Of a stretch of 64,000 bases of DNA, positions 8,406 through 16,985 are shown in pieces. Under the pieces are notes generated by a model that was given only the letters and a program-made list of their open reading frames with translations, was not told where the DNA came from and ran no database searches. This DNA is from Lonepinella sp042468235 (GTDB lineage: Bacteria > Pseudomonadota > Gammaproteobacteria > Enterobacterales > Pasteurellaceae), in NCBI RefSeq assembly GCF_042468235.1, contig NZ_CP170386.1, positions 496,001 to 560,000 on the forward strand. The letters are read 5' to 3'. The translations under genes were made by a program, and so were the position numbers. Every line of letters starts with the position of its first letter. Position 1 is the first letter of the stretch.

Positions 8406-9668
8406 TTAGCGGAAAATAAGATCCAAAATAAAATAAATAACAATGGCGAAAAATGCACCGGCGGGTAGGGTGACAATCCAAGAGGCAATAATGTTACGAA
8501 TCACATTTAAATTTAGCGCCGCAATACCACGCGCTAAGCCGATACCTAACACTGCCCCGACAAGTGTTTGGGTGGTAGAAATCGGTAAACCGGTACCAGA
8601 TGCCACCACTACTGTAGCGGCTGTGGCAAATTGAGCGGCAAAACCGCGACTTGGGGTTAAATCCGTAATTCCGGTGCCGATGGTTGCCATCACTTTATAA
8701 CCGAGAACAATCAATCCTGTAGCAATACCAGCGGCACCAAGCGGTAACACCCACCAAGCCATTGGTGCACTTGCCATAATATTGCCCCCGTTTTCAACAA
8801 TAGTCACAACCGCAGCTAAAGGACCGATAGCGTTAGCTACATCATTTGAACCATGCGCAAATGCCATGGCACAAGCGGTCATTAACATAAGAATGCTAAA
8901 TACACGTTCAACGCCACCAAACACGCCACTACGTGCTTTTTTGATAAATCTTTTGCTACGGAAATAAAAATAACTGATCACAACAGAAACAAAACTAATT
9001 CCCAGTGAAATCAGGATTGTTTCCCCTGCAGTGAGATTTAATCCAATATGTTTTAATCCTTTTGCAACGGTGACAATCACTAAGATGAAGACGGTTAGCC
9101 CCATAAAATACGGACCAAATTTTTGTGCATTATGTAATGGTTTTTCGGTATCAAAAATTAATTTTTGGATAACAAAGAAAATTCCATAGGCTAATACACC
9201 GGCGATAACAGGGGTAATAAACCAACTCCCGACAATACCACTTATCGCTCCCCATCTTACTGCATGGGTACCAGCCGTAATACAAGCAAAACCGATTACA
9301 GCACCAATAATCGAATGGGTAGTGGAAACCGGCCACCCCCAACGTGAGGCAATGAGCAACCAAGACCCCGATGCAAATAGGGCTGACATCATGCCTAATA
9401 CTAACGTATCTGGTGCATTGATAAAGTTAGTGGGATAAATAATACCACTTTTAATGGTTTCAGTTACTTCACCACCTGCTAGATAGGCTCCCGCACATTC
9501 AAATATTAAGGCAATAATAATCGCTTGTTTGGCATTAATTGTGCCTGAACCTACGGATGTTCCCATGGCATTAGAAACGTCATTCGCTCCTACGCCAAAT
9601 GCCATAAAAAAAGCGAAAGCGGCGGTAATTATAATCAGGATAGTACCGTAATTTTGTAATACATCCAT
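8406..9668 (-). CDS. pit: Inorganic phosphate transporter, PiT family
   Basis: This 420-aa membrane protein has two copies of the PiT signature: GANDVSNAMGTSVGSGTI near residue 27 and GSNDVANAIGPLAAVV near residue 270. It has about ten hydrophobic segments and paired STTHSIIGAVIG and STTQTLVGAVLG motifs, the internal duplication typical of PiT and Pho-4 carriers. It probably imports phosphate as a metal-phosphate complex driven by protons or sodium. The DUF47 gene lies 21 bases upstream on the same strand; this pairing is widespread and suggests a regulatory partner. The symbol pit is used in the general sense; the ion coupling cannot be read from sequence. Confidence 0.93.
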   Translation of the reverse strand: MDVLQNYGTILIIITAAFAFFMAFGVGANDVSNAMGTSVGSGTINAKQAIIIALIFECAGAYLAGGEVTETIKSGIIYPTNFINAPDTLVLGMMSALFASGSWLLIASRWGWPVSTTHSIIGAVIGFACITAGTHAVRWGAISGIVGSWFITPVIAGVLAYGIFFVIQKLIFDTEKPLHNAQKFGPYFMGLTVFILVIVTVAKGLKHIGLNLTAGETILISLGISFVSVVISYFYFRSKRFIKKARSGVFGGVERVFSILMLMTACAMAFAHGSNDVANAIGPLAAVVTIVENGGNIMASAPMAWWVLPLGAAGIATGLIVLGYKVMATIGTGITDLTPSRGFAAQFATAATVVVASGTGLPISTTQTLVGAVLGIGLARGIAALNLNVIRNIIASWIVTLPAGAFFAIVIYFILDLIFR

Positions 9669-9689
9669 AGTCTATCTCCTATGTTATCA

Positions 9690-10370
9690 TTACGAACGCG
9701 CTAACATCAGTTCAATACGAGAACCGACACGTTGTGCCTGATCAGCTAATACGCCAACCCACTCAAAATTTTTGTATAAGAACATCACATCAATTGGATT
9801 ATACTGTGCTTCAATTTGACGTAACATGCGACGTAATTTAATCTGCATTTGATCCGTATCATCTTCAATAATATCTAATTCATTGATCATATCATTGACA
9901 AATTTGAGTTCGCGCCCTTTAAAGCCGGTTTCTAATAATTGATCCATTTCTCTAATCACATTATGTGCTTGTACTGTGGCATCTAAACTACGACAAAGAA
10001 AATTCATAAAGTCTTCTTGTAAATTATCTGGAATACCAAATTGACGCCCTACCATACGACCAGCAATATCTTTCGCATAATTAGCTAATTTATCCTGTTG
10101 AGTAACTAATTCTAATAAATCTGTACGGTCAATAGGTAAAAATAGACCACGTGGCAATTTCAAGCGAATTTCCCGTTTCAAGCTATCTGCTTGACGTTCG
10201 GTATCAGAAATTTGTAAACGGATTTGCTCTGATTTATCCCATTCTCTGCTAAAGGTGGCTTCAAAAAAGGGAACCAGTAGGCTACAGGCTTCTGTTACTT
10301 TATCAGAATGTTGTTGTAATGGTTTTAAGGGGGAATGGGCAAATAATCCTAGGATATTGTTAATTGCCAT
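9690..10370 (-). CDS. TIGR00153/DUF47 family protein (PhoU-like partner of Pit)
   Basis: The start at 10370 (MAINNILGLFAHSPLKPLQQH) gives 226 aa, the family length, and is favoured over the upstream frame, which adds 12 unrelated residues. The protein is all-helical with repeated E/R/D-rich segments, including DTERQADSLKREIRLKLPRGLFLPIDRTDLLELVTQQDKLANYAKDIAG, the DUF47 core related to PhoU. It has no signal peptide or membrane segment, so it should be cytoplasmic. DUF47 genes typically lie beside PiT transporters and are thought to modulate them, as PhoU does for Pst. It is the first gene of the two-gene operon and divergent from ygiF. Confidence 0.85.
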   Translation of the reverse strand: MAINNILGLFAHSPLKPLQQHSDKVTEACSLLVPFFEATFSREWDKSEQIRLQISDTERQADSLKREIRLKLPRGLFLPIDRTDLLELVTQQDKLANYAKDIAGRMVGRQFGIPDNLQEDFMNFLCRSLDATVQAHNVIREMDQLLETGFKGRELKFVNDMINELDIIEDDTDQMQIKLRRMLRQIEAQYNPIDVMFLYKNFEWVGVLADQAQRVGSRIELMLARS

Positions 10371-10492
10371 AGAAAACTCCAAATTAATCAATAAAATTGC
10401 GTGCATATTACCTTATATATGCGAAAAATTCACGATCTAAATGAAAAAAGCTCTATAATAAAGCAAGATTTTTACTTATTAAGGACGTAAAA

Positions 10493-11548
10493 ATGTCAAA
10501 TGAAATCGAATTGAAATTAGCGGTAACGCCAGAAATTGCCGATCAGTTTTCACAAATATTAAGTGATTTTCATATTTTAAAACAAGATAAGCTATTTTTA
10601 GGTAATATCTATTACGATACAGCAGATCGCTATTTTGCCCAACATAAAATGGGACTCAGAGTGCGGTCGGAAAATCAGCAGTTTACCATGACTTTAAAAA
10701 CCAATGGCAATGTGACAGGGGGATTGCATATTCGCCCTGAATATAATTTTCCGTTGAACTCGGCTCAACCTGATGTCGCTGTTTTGCAACAAATAGATAA
10801 TATTGCTCTCCCAACCGATCTCAAATTAGCGCCTATTTTTAGTACGGATTTTATGCGTCAATGGTGGTTAATTGAATGTGGTAAAAATACTGAAATTGAA
10901 ATTGCGTTAGATCGAGGAGAGATTAAAGTAGAGGGTAAAATTGAGCCGATTTGTGAAATTGAATTTGAATTAAAAAGTGGTGAATTAGCGGATTTATTTA
11001 CCTTTGTGGCAAATTTAAGTTTTGTGGATGGCGTGCGATTGAGTTCATGGAGTAAAGCAAAACGGGGTTATCAATTGGCTCAAGGAGGATTATCAACCAC
11101 AAAAGATTGGATCGAACAATGGAGAGCATTTTTAGATGTCGAGAAAAGTGTGGTTAATTCTCAGCAAGTTTTAACCTCACTATTGGTTTATGAACAACAA
11201 CTGATTGAAGAAACCATGCAATTTGGCATAGATTTTTTTGCTCAACAATTTATTCAAACCGTTGAACGTATTGGGGCATTCTTTAATTTATATCATTATT
11301 ATGTGGATAATGGTCACTTGATACAACAGGTTTTTGAACAACAGCTTGAACGAAATCATAATTTAGATGAAAACATGGAGTTAGATATAGTAGAAAGTAA
11401 TCAGTATTTATTTGAGCAAATTCGTCATATTATTCGTTTGCATAGTGAAAGCAAGGATAATCAAATGGCAATGAAAAAATTGCAACATTTATTACAACAG
11501 GGTCAATATGTAAAACGTATGCTTAATTTGATGAGAATGGTGAATTAA
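10493..11548 (+). CDS. ygiF: CYTH-domain inorganic triphosphatase (YgiF-like)
   Basis: The 351-aa protein opens with the CYTH signature EIELKLAV (residues 4-11). The rest of the triphosphate tunnel follows: YYDTADRYFAQHKMGLRVRSE, FTMTLKTNG, EIEIALDRGEI and CEIEFELKSG. This predicts metal-dependent hydrolysis of inorganic triphosphate. Residues after about 200 are helical, in the position of the CHAD domain, but the total is about 80 residues shorter than E. coli YgiF, so CHAD appears reduced. The ribosome-binding site AAGGA is 7 bases from the ATG, and radA follows after 1 base. Assignment of the CYTH domain is firm; the physiological role is not. Confidence 0.85.
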   Translation: MSNEIELKLAVTPEIADQFSQILSDFHILKQDKLFLGNIYYDTADRYFAQHKMGLRVRSENQQFTMTLKTNGNVTGGLHIRPEYNFPLNSAQPDVAVLQQIDNIALPTDLKLAPIFSTDFMRQWWLIECGKNTEIEIALDRGEIKVEGKIEPICEIEFELKSGELADLFTFVANLSFVDGVRLSSWSKAKRGYQLAQGGLSTTKDWIEQWRAFLDVEKSVVNSQQVLTSLLVYEQQLIEETMQFGIDFFAQQFIQTVERIGAFFNLYHYYVDNGHLIQQVFEQQLERNHNLDENMELDIVESNQYLFEQIRHIIRLHSESKDNQMAMKKLQHLLQQGQYVKRMLNLMRMVN

Positions 11549-11549
11549 T

Positions 11550-12929
11550 ATGGCAAAGGCCCCGAAAACTGCTTATGTGTGTAATGATTGCGGTGCGGAA
11601 TTTGCTCGTTGGCAAGGGCAATGTTCGGTATGTAAATCGTGGAATACGATTAGTGAAGTCCGCTTAGTCTCTGCGAAATCTAGCTCTAAAGGGGATCGAT
11701 TTAGTGGTTATGCTGGAGAAACACAAGCGAAAATCCAAACGTTATCAGAAATTAGTTTACAAGAAACACCAAGATTTTCCAGTGGATTTAATGAATTAGA
11801 TCGGGTATTGGGTGGTGGTATTGTGCCGGGATCCGCTATTTTAATTGGCGGACATCCTGGTGCGGGAAAATCTACTTTATTATTACAAGTGATGTGTGGA
11901 TTGGCTCAAAATATGACCGCACTTTATGTCACTGGTGAAGAAAGTTTACAACAGGTTGCCATGCGCGCTAATCGTTTGGGTTTACCGCCAGATCGGTTAC
12001 AAATGCTGTCGGAAACCTCGGTTGAACAAATTTGTAATTTGGCAGATCAACTTAAACCGCAGATTATTGTGATAGATTCTATCCAAGTGATGCACCTTGC
12101 CGATATTCAATCTAGCCCCGGTTCAGTCGCTCAAGTGCGAGAATGTGCTTCCTTTTTAACTCGTTATGCCAAAACTCGCCAAGTTGCCATTATTATGGTG
12201 GGACATGTGACCAAAGACGGTACGCTTGCTGGTCCAAAAGTGTTAGAACATTGTATCGACTGTTCGATTTTATTAGAGGGAGAATCCGATAACCGTTATC
12301 GCACCTTACGTAGCCATAAAAACCGTTTTGGTGCCGTGAATGAACTCGGGGTGTTTGCCATGACCGAACAGGGCTTAAAAGAAGTGAAAAATCCATCAGC
12401 AATTTTTTTAAGTCGTGGTGATGAATTGACATCAGGCAGTTCGGTAATGGTGTTATGGGAAGGCACACGTCCATTGTTAGTGGAAATTCAAGCCTTAGTG
12501 GATCATTCTATGCTCGCCAATCCACGCCGTGTTGCGGTGGGGTTAGAACAAAATCGTTTAGCCTTATTGCTGGCAGTATTGCACCGCCACGGTGGGTTAC
12601 AAATGTCTGATCAAGATGTGTTTGTGAACGTGGTAGGTGGGGTGAAAGTAACCGAAACCAGTGCAGATCTTGCTTTATTATTAGCCTTAATTTCCAGTTT
12701 TCGTAATCGTCCTTTACCGCAAGATTTGGTGGTATTTGGTGAAGTGGGGTTGGCGGGTGAAATCCGTCCTGTACCTAGTGGTCAAGAACGTATTTACGAA
12801 GCCGCTAAACATGGTTTCAAACGGGCTATTGTGCCGTTTGCTAATAAGCCGAAAAGTGCGATAAAAAATATGCAAGTTTTTACCGTGAAGAAATTAGCCG
12901 ATGCGTTAGAAATATTGGATCATTTTTAA
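11550..12929 (+). CDS. radA: DNA repair protein RadA
   Basis: RadA (Sms) is a hexameric RecA-like branch-migration helicase acting in recombination and repair, and in other species in natural transformation. It is 459 aa, the standard length. An N-terminal C4 zinc finger has Cys11, Cys14, Cys25 and Cys28. Next come the Walker A motif GGHPGAGKST, IIVIDSIQ (Walker B), the RadA-specific KNRFG motif and a C-terminal Lon-protease-like domain (GVKVTETSADLALLLALISSF, VFGEVGLAGEIRPV). It follows ygiF by one base, so the two are probably cotranscribed. It converges on secF. Its role in uptake of tagged DNA by this competent lineage is plausible but inferred. Confidence 0.96.
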   Translation: MAKAPKTAYVCNDCGAEFARWQGQCSVCKSWNTISEVRLVSAKSSSKGDRFSGYAGETQAKIQTLSEISLQETPRFSSGFNELDRVLGGGIVPGSAILIGGHPGAGKSTLLLQVMCGLAQNMTALYVTGEESLQQVAMRANRLGLPPDRLQMLSETSVEQICNLADQLKPQIIVIDSIQVMHLADIQSSPGSVAQVRECASFLTRYAKTRQVAIIMVGHVTKDGTLAGPKVLEHCIDCSILLEGESDNRYRTLRSHKNRFGAVNELGVFAMTEQGLKEVKNPSAIFLSRGDELTSGSSVMVLWEGTRPLLVEIQALVDHSMLANPRRVAVGLEQNRLALLLAVLHRHGGLQMSDQDVFVNVVGGVKVTETSADLALLLALISSFRNRPLPQDLVVFGEVGLAGEIRPVPSGQERIYEAAKHGFKRAIVPFANKPKSAIKNMQVFTVKKLADALEILDHF

Positions 12930-12940
12930 TGATAAAAATA

Positions 12941-12990
12941 CCCCGTACTGGCGTACGGGGTTAAGTATGGTGACGATGCTCCGCATCTTG
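12941..12990 (+). repeat. 50-nt two-hairpin intergenic element, copy A
   Basis: Hairpin 1 is CCCCGTAC / GTACGGGG with loop TGGC (12941-12960). A 14-nt joint TTAAGTATGGTGAC follows, then hairpin 2 GATGC / GCATC with loop TCC (12975-12987) and TTG. Copy B at 18416-18465 has the same length and joint but different stems that still pair. It lies between the converging radA and secF genes. No T-run follows either stem, so a simple terminator is not the obvious reading. The strand is arbitrary. Confidence 0.7.
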
Positions 12991-13004
12991 TTTTGCTTTT
13001 CTAA

Positions 13005-13979
13005 CTAAAACCCTTCCTCAAATTCTTCTCTTGTCGCCACTTTAATTTGCATATGTTCACGGTTTAAACCGAGATCAAAGGCAATGGCAATCGCGACGAA
13101 AATAGAAGAATAGGTACCAAATCCGATACCGATTAACAAGGCGAGGGAGAAACTATGAATACTGCTACCACCAAAATAGAGTAAGGTAAATACAACAAAC
13201 AAGGTAGTCAGTGATGTGATCATCGTTCTTGATAGCGTTTGGGTTAATGAAATATCGATCACTTCCTGACTGCTCATGCGACGAATTTTACGGAAGTTTT
13301 CACGTACACGGTCGAATACCACAATACTATCGTTCAATGAGTAGCCGACTACGGTAAGGATTGCTGCAACGAAAGTTAAATCGATCTCAATTTGTAAAAA
13401 TGAGAAAATTCCTAAGGTTACAATCACATCGTGAGCAAGGGCGAGAATACCGCCGACCCCTAAACGCCATTCAAATCGCATTCCGACATAACCTAATAAT
13501 AGGATTAATGTAGCTAAGGTGGCATAAATAGCACCTTGGGTTAATTCTTCACCAACGTTTGGTCCGACAAACTCGACTGATTTCACTTCAATATTGGCAT
13601 CAAGTGTGGTCATCATGTCTTTAATTTCAGTACCGATTTTGGCATCACTGGCTGTTGCGGGTAAACGAATGATAACATCGCTCGTAGAACCCGTTGTTTG
13701 TACTAACGCACTGGTGATCCCATGACTGTTTAAGGTTGAGCGGACTTGATCAAGATTAGCTGGTTGTGAAAAATGCGTATCAATTACCACCCCACCGGTA
13801 AAATCTAAGCCCCAGTTAAACCCTTTGGTAAACATACAGAAAATGCAGAATCCAGTGAGTAATAAAGAGAAAAGATAACCTAATTTGCGATAATTCATAA
13901 AGCGGATTAGGCTAAAAGGTAAGCCTATTCCTTGATATTCGTGCTTTTGTTTAAGTAAACTCACAATATTTCTCCGCAC
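13005..13979 (-). CDS. secF: Protein translocase subunit SecF
   Basis: SecF with SecD and YajC forms the RND-type complex that uses the proton gradient to pull exported proteins through SecYEG. The 324-aa protein has a first membrane segment (YLFSLLLTGFCIFCMFTKGFNWGLDFTGGVVIDTHF, containing the family GLDFTGG motif). A periplasmic P1 domain and five further helices follow, with GVGGILALAHDVIVTLG, VGYSLNDSIVVFDRVRENFR and SLTTLFVVF as RND signatures. Its start is immediately after the secD stop, so the genes are translationally coupled. The order yajC-secD-secF is universal in gamma-proteobacteria. Confidence 0.97.
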   Translation of the reverse strand: MRRNIVSLLKQKHEYQGIGLPFSLIRFMNYRKLGYLFSLLLTGFCIFCMFTKGFNWGLDFTGGVVIDTHFSQPANLDQVRSTLNSHGITSALVQTTGSTSDVIIRLPATASDAKIGTEIKDMMTTLDANIEVKSVEFVGPNVGEELTQGAIYATLATLILLLGYVGMRFEWRLGVGGILALAHDVIVTLGIFSFLQIEIDLTFVAAILTVVGYSLNDSIVVFDRVRENFRKIRRMSSQEVIDISLTQTLSRTMITSLTTLFVVFTLLYFGGSSIHSFSLALLIGIGFGTYSSIFVAIAIAFDLGLNREHMQIKVATREEFEEGF

Positions 13980-15830
13980 TTAAATAGATAATTTTTCAAC
14001 ACGTTTGCCACCATAAATCCAGTTGACCAGCATTCGTGTACCGGTAATGGCGGTAAACATAGAAATAGCTACCCCTAAAGCAAGGGTAATCGCAAAGCCT
14101 TTCACTGGTCCCGTACCTACCGCATATAACACGATAGAGGTTAAAATAGTGGTTAAGTTAGCATCAAAAATAGATGACCATGCACCATTATATCCTTCGT
14201 GAATAGCTTGTTGAATCGGGCGACCGTTGCGCATTTCTTCTTTAATCCGTTCAAAGATCAGTACGTTCGCATCCACCGACATTCCCACCGAAAGAATAAT
14301 CCCGGCAATCCCGGGCATGGTTAAGGTAACACCCGGAAGTAACGACATTAAACCGACTACTAAAATCATATTGGCACAAAGGGCAAGGCTTGCAATTAAA
14401 CCGAATAATTTATAGAACACTAAACAGAAGAAAATCACGATAACCAAGCCCCAAAGTCCGGCGGTTAAGCCTTTTTCGACGTTTTGCGCCCCTAATGATG
14501 GTCCAACGGTACGTTCTTCCACAATTTGAATCGGTGCGATTAAAGCACCAGAACGGAGTAACACAGAAAGATTTTGTGCTTCCGCTGGGCTATCAATACC
14601 GGTAATTTGGAATTGACTACCAAAACGACCTTGAATAGTTGCCACATTAATGACTTCGGCATTCTTTTCTAAAATGGGTTTACCATTTTCATCTTTTTTG
14701 CCGTTGTCTTTATATTCTACATACAACGTTGCCATTGGTTTTTTCAGATTCTGGCGCGTGGTGTTTGCCATAATTTCACCACCCTCACTATCCAAGCTAA
14801 CGCTCACCTGTGGTGTTGAGGTATTATGGTCTAAACCTGATGTGGCATTGGTAATATGCTCACCACCGAGTACAGCTTTACGATATAACGCAACGGGGCG
14901 ACCTGTACGATCTAATTGAATTTCCGTATCCGATGGCACAATACCGCGAGCGAGAGCTTCCGGACTCACATTAGCATTGACCATACGAAACTCAAGGGTA
15001 GCAGTGGCTCCTAATAATTCTTTTGCTCGAGCGGTATCTTGAATACCCGGTAATTCCACTACAATACGTTCAGCACCTTGACGCTGGATCACTGCTTCTG
15101 CTACGCCTAATTCTTCCACACGTTTACGCAGGATACTTAAGTTTTGTTCAATCGCATGATCACGAGCTTCAATTAAGGCTTTATCTGATAAAGCTAATGC
15201 AAGGGTATTCTCAGCCACTTCATTAATATTTAGATTAGGATGTTGTTTACGAATAAGTTGTTTGGCGTCAAAAAGCTGTTCAGGTTTAGTAATGGTAAGT
15301 AATGTGTTAAAATTGTCACCATTTTTCACCGCACTATATTGAATTTTTTCTTTACGCAATTCACCACGTAAACTATCTTGCAGCTGTTCTTGGCGTTTAC
15401 CTAAAGCGGTGTTCATATCTACTTCCATCAGGAAACGAACTCCACCACGTAAGTCTAAACCCCATTTCATCGGATTGCCACCAATACTGCTTAACCAAGC
15501 AGGTGTTGAGGGTGCAAGGTTTAACGCGGTAGAGTATTGATTACCTAATTTTTCAGCAATTTTGTCTTTGGCTAACAGCTGATCATTCGTGTTGTTAAAA
15601 CGTGCCAGAATGGAGCCGTTTTCTAACAGAATAGATTTGGGTTGAAGATTGTTACTGGTAAGTAGGCTTTGAACTTCACTTAATGTGGTTTCACTTGCTT
15701 GCTGACCACGCGTACCCGAGATTTGCACGGCAGGATCTTCACCGTAAATATTTGGAAGTGCATATAAAGCACCAATGGCGATCATAAAGATCACCATTAG
15801 ATTCTTCCATAAAGGGAAACGGTTTAACAT
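13980..15830 (-). CDS. secD: Protein translocase subunit SecD
   Basis: The 616-aa inner-membrane protein has an N-terminal helix (LMVIFMIAIGALYALPNIYG) and the D1 motif WGLDLRGGVRFLMEVDM. A large periplasmic P1 domain follows, including the ELGVAEAVIQRQGAERIVVELPG region. Five C-terminal helices carry the RND motifs GIAGIILSVGMSVDANVLIFERIKEE and NLTTILTSIVLYAVG. Together with SecF it completes late steps of protein export. It starts 23 bases after yajC and ends at the secF start. The length matches E. coli SecD (615 aa). Confidence 0.97.
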   Translation of the reverse strand: MLNRFPLWKNLMVIFMIAIGALYALPNIYGEDPAVQISGTRGQQASETTLSEVQSLLTSNNLQPKSILLENGSILARFNNTNDQLLAKDKIAEKLGNQYSTALNLAPSTPAWLSSIGGNPMKWGLDLRGGVRFLMEVDMNTALGKRQEQLQDSLRGELRKEKIQYSAVKNGDNFNTLLTITKPEQLFDAKQLIRKQHPNLNINEVAENTLALALSDKALIEARDHAIEQNLSILRKRVEELGVAEAVIQRQGAERIVVELPGIQDTARAKELLGATATLEFRMVNANVSPEALARGIVPSDTEIQLDRTGRPVALYRKAVLGGEHITNATSGLDHNTSTPQVSVSLDSEGGEIMANTTRQNLKKPMATLYVEYKDNGKKDENGKPILEKNAEVINVATIQGRFGSQFQITGIDSPAEAQNLSVLLRSGALIAPIQIVEERTVGPSLGAQNVEKGLTAGLWGLVIVIFFCLVFYKLFGLIASLALCANMILVVGLMSLLPGVTLTMPGIAGIILSVGMSVDANVLIFERIKEEMRNGRPIQQAIHEGYNGAWSSIFDANLTTILTSIVLYAVGTGPVKGFAITLALGVAISMFTAITGTRMLVNWIYGGKRVEKLSI

Positions 15831-15853
15831 AGGTATAATAACCTTTTATGAAA

Positions 15854-16153
15854 TTAAAGAGATTTGATTGAACCTTTCGGTAACACAGCGACGATAAAGT
15901 TACGTTTAATGGTGACTTCGTTGGTTGGATTTAACGCAATCACGACTTCATCACTATTTTCAGATAATTTAGTGATTTTACCAATTAAACCGCCTGAGGT
16001 TAAGATTTCAGAACCTTTGGCTAAAGATTCCATTAAGGCTTTGTGTTCTTTATTACGTTTAGCTTGTGGACGGTAAATCATAAAATAGAAGATTAAACCG
16101 AAAATAGCAAAGATAATAATCATTGACATTGGGCTGCCTTGTTGTGCGTCCAT
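15854..16153 (-). CDS. yajC: Preprotein translocase accessory subunit YajC
   Basis: The start at 16153 (MDAQQGSPMSMIIIFAIF) gives 99 aa. A single membrane segment (MSMIIIFAIFGLIFYFMIY) is followed by the strictly conserved RPQAKRNKEHKALMESL and a short cytoplasmic domain with GGLIGKITKL. An AAGGAA ribosome-binding site precedes this ATG; the frame reaching back to 16210 adds 19 unrelated residues. It binds SecDF and also AcrB in E. coli. It is the first gene of yajC-secD-secF. Confidence 0.95.
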   Translation of the reverse strand: MDAQQGSPMSMIIIFAIFGLIFYFMIYRPQAKRNKEHKALMESLAKGSEILTSGGLIGKITKLSENSDEVVIALNPTNEVTIKRNFIVAVLPKGSIKSL

Positions 16154-16234
16154 GTTGTTTTCCTTTTTTGTTGATAAATAGAATAAAAAATTAGGTGCAT
16201 AAAATAGCACAAGATAAACGGAAAAGCTAGTATG

Positions 16235-16459
16235 CTAACCTTTCCTAATGACGATTTGCGTATCAAGTGCGGTGAACTTTTGCCAAGAAATAAATTGATA
16301 GCCCTGTTGCTGGCATAAAAGTTCAAAATCTTGCACCGCACTTTGTTCGTTTAGTTGAATCGTCAATATACTGTTGTGAGGTAAATTATTAAGGGCTTTT
16401 TTCGCCATTAATAAGGGTAAAGGGCAAATATATTGACGTAAATCTAATTGATAATCCAT
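16235..16459 (-). CDS. TusA/YedF-family sulfurtransferase-like protein
   Basis: The 74-aa protein begins MDYQLDLRQYICPLPLLMAKKALNNL. Cys12 lies in the CPxP motif at the start of helix 1, the hallmark of the TusA/SirA fold. In TusA this cysteine carries persulfide sulfur to tRNA thiolation and molybdenum cofactor synthesis; whether this copy does the same is unknown, and YedF-like paralogues exist. The stop of the upstream hemerythrin gene abuts its start, suggesting cotranscription. Two inverted uptake signals (16265-16273, 16335-16343) lie within this short gene, an unusual density for 225 bases. Confidence 0.75.
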   Translation of the reverse strand: MDYQLDLRQYICPLPLLMAKKALNNLPHNSILTIQLNEQSAVQDFELLCQQQGYQFISWQKFTALDTQIVIRKG

Positions 16460-16972
16460 TTACAGCTGACGGCGTGCCGCCATCACTTTTCCCATACTTT
16501 CCAATTCAGCATCAGAAATACAGTCTTTACCTAAGGCAAATAATGGTTCTTCCAATGCAATATGCACATCATAGCCAGCAATGAAATTAGTGATAAGTTC
16601 CGCATCAATATTATCTCGTTGATCTTGAATTAATTCACTAAGTTGGGTAGAAAGTTTATGCCAGTTATCATGTAGAATAAAATGCTGACGTTCTAACTCA
16701 TCAATGGTTTGTTGCGTTTTTGCATCATATTTTGCTACCGCTGGAAAGAAATCTTTTTCTTCGTCATCATGATGCAAAGGTGCGGCAATATTGAAATAAT
16801 TTAAAATCTGCTGAACATCATTTTTTACTGCTTGATTGACGCCATGTTTAGCTAAGTAATCAGGCAAAATACTTAATTGATGGTAGAAATTTTTTACTCG
16901 TCCGTGGCAAGCGTAGAGCATCTCAATAGGTTGATCCCAGCTGACAAATTGTTGCGCTTCTAAATTAATCAT
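16460..16972 (-). CDS. Hemerythrin HHE-domain protein
   Basis: The start at 16972 (MINLEAQQFVSWDQPIEMLYACH) gives 170 aa and has an AGGAAAAG-type ribosome-binding site; the longer frame to 17062 runs into tgt. Candidate di-iron ligands are visible: H23 (YACHGRVKNF), the HHDDEEKDFFPA cluster, ERQHFILHDNWH, and a late HIALEEPLF. This is the hemerythrin pattern of His and Glu/Asp on a four-helix bundle. Possible roles are oxygen, NO or iron sensing, or repair like YtfE, but no specific function is evident. It is wedged between tgt and a TusA-like gene, and the two small genes probably form one transcript. Confidence 0.75.
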   Translation of the reverse strand: MINLEAQQFVSWDQPIEMLYACHGRVKNFYHQLSILPDYLAKHGVNQAVKNDVQQILNYFNIAAPLHHDDEEKDFFPAVAKYDAKTQQTIDELERQHFILHDNWHKLSTQLSELIQDQRDNIDAELITNFIAGYDVHIALEEPLFALGKDCISDAELESMGKVMAARRQL

Positions 16973-16985
16973 GCTTTTCCTCTTT

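Noticed and set aside
12941..12962. Copy A hairpin as a plain radA terminator
   Set aside because: The stem is strong but lacks a T-run, and the whole 50-nt architecture recurs elsewhere.
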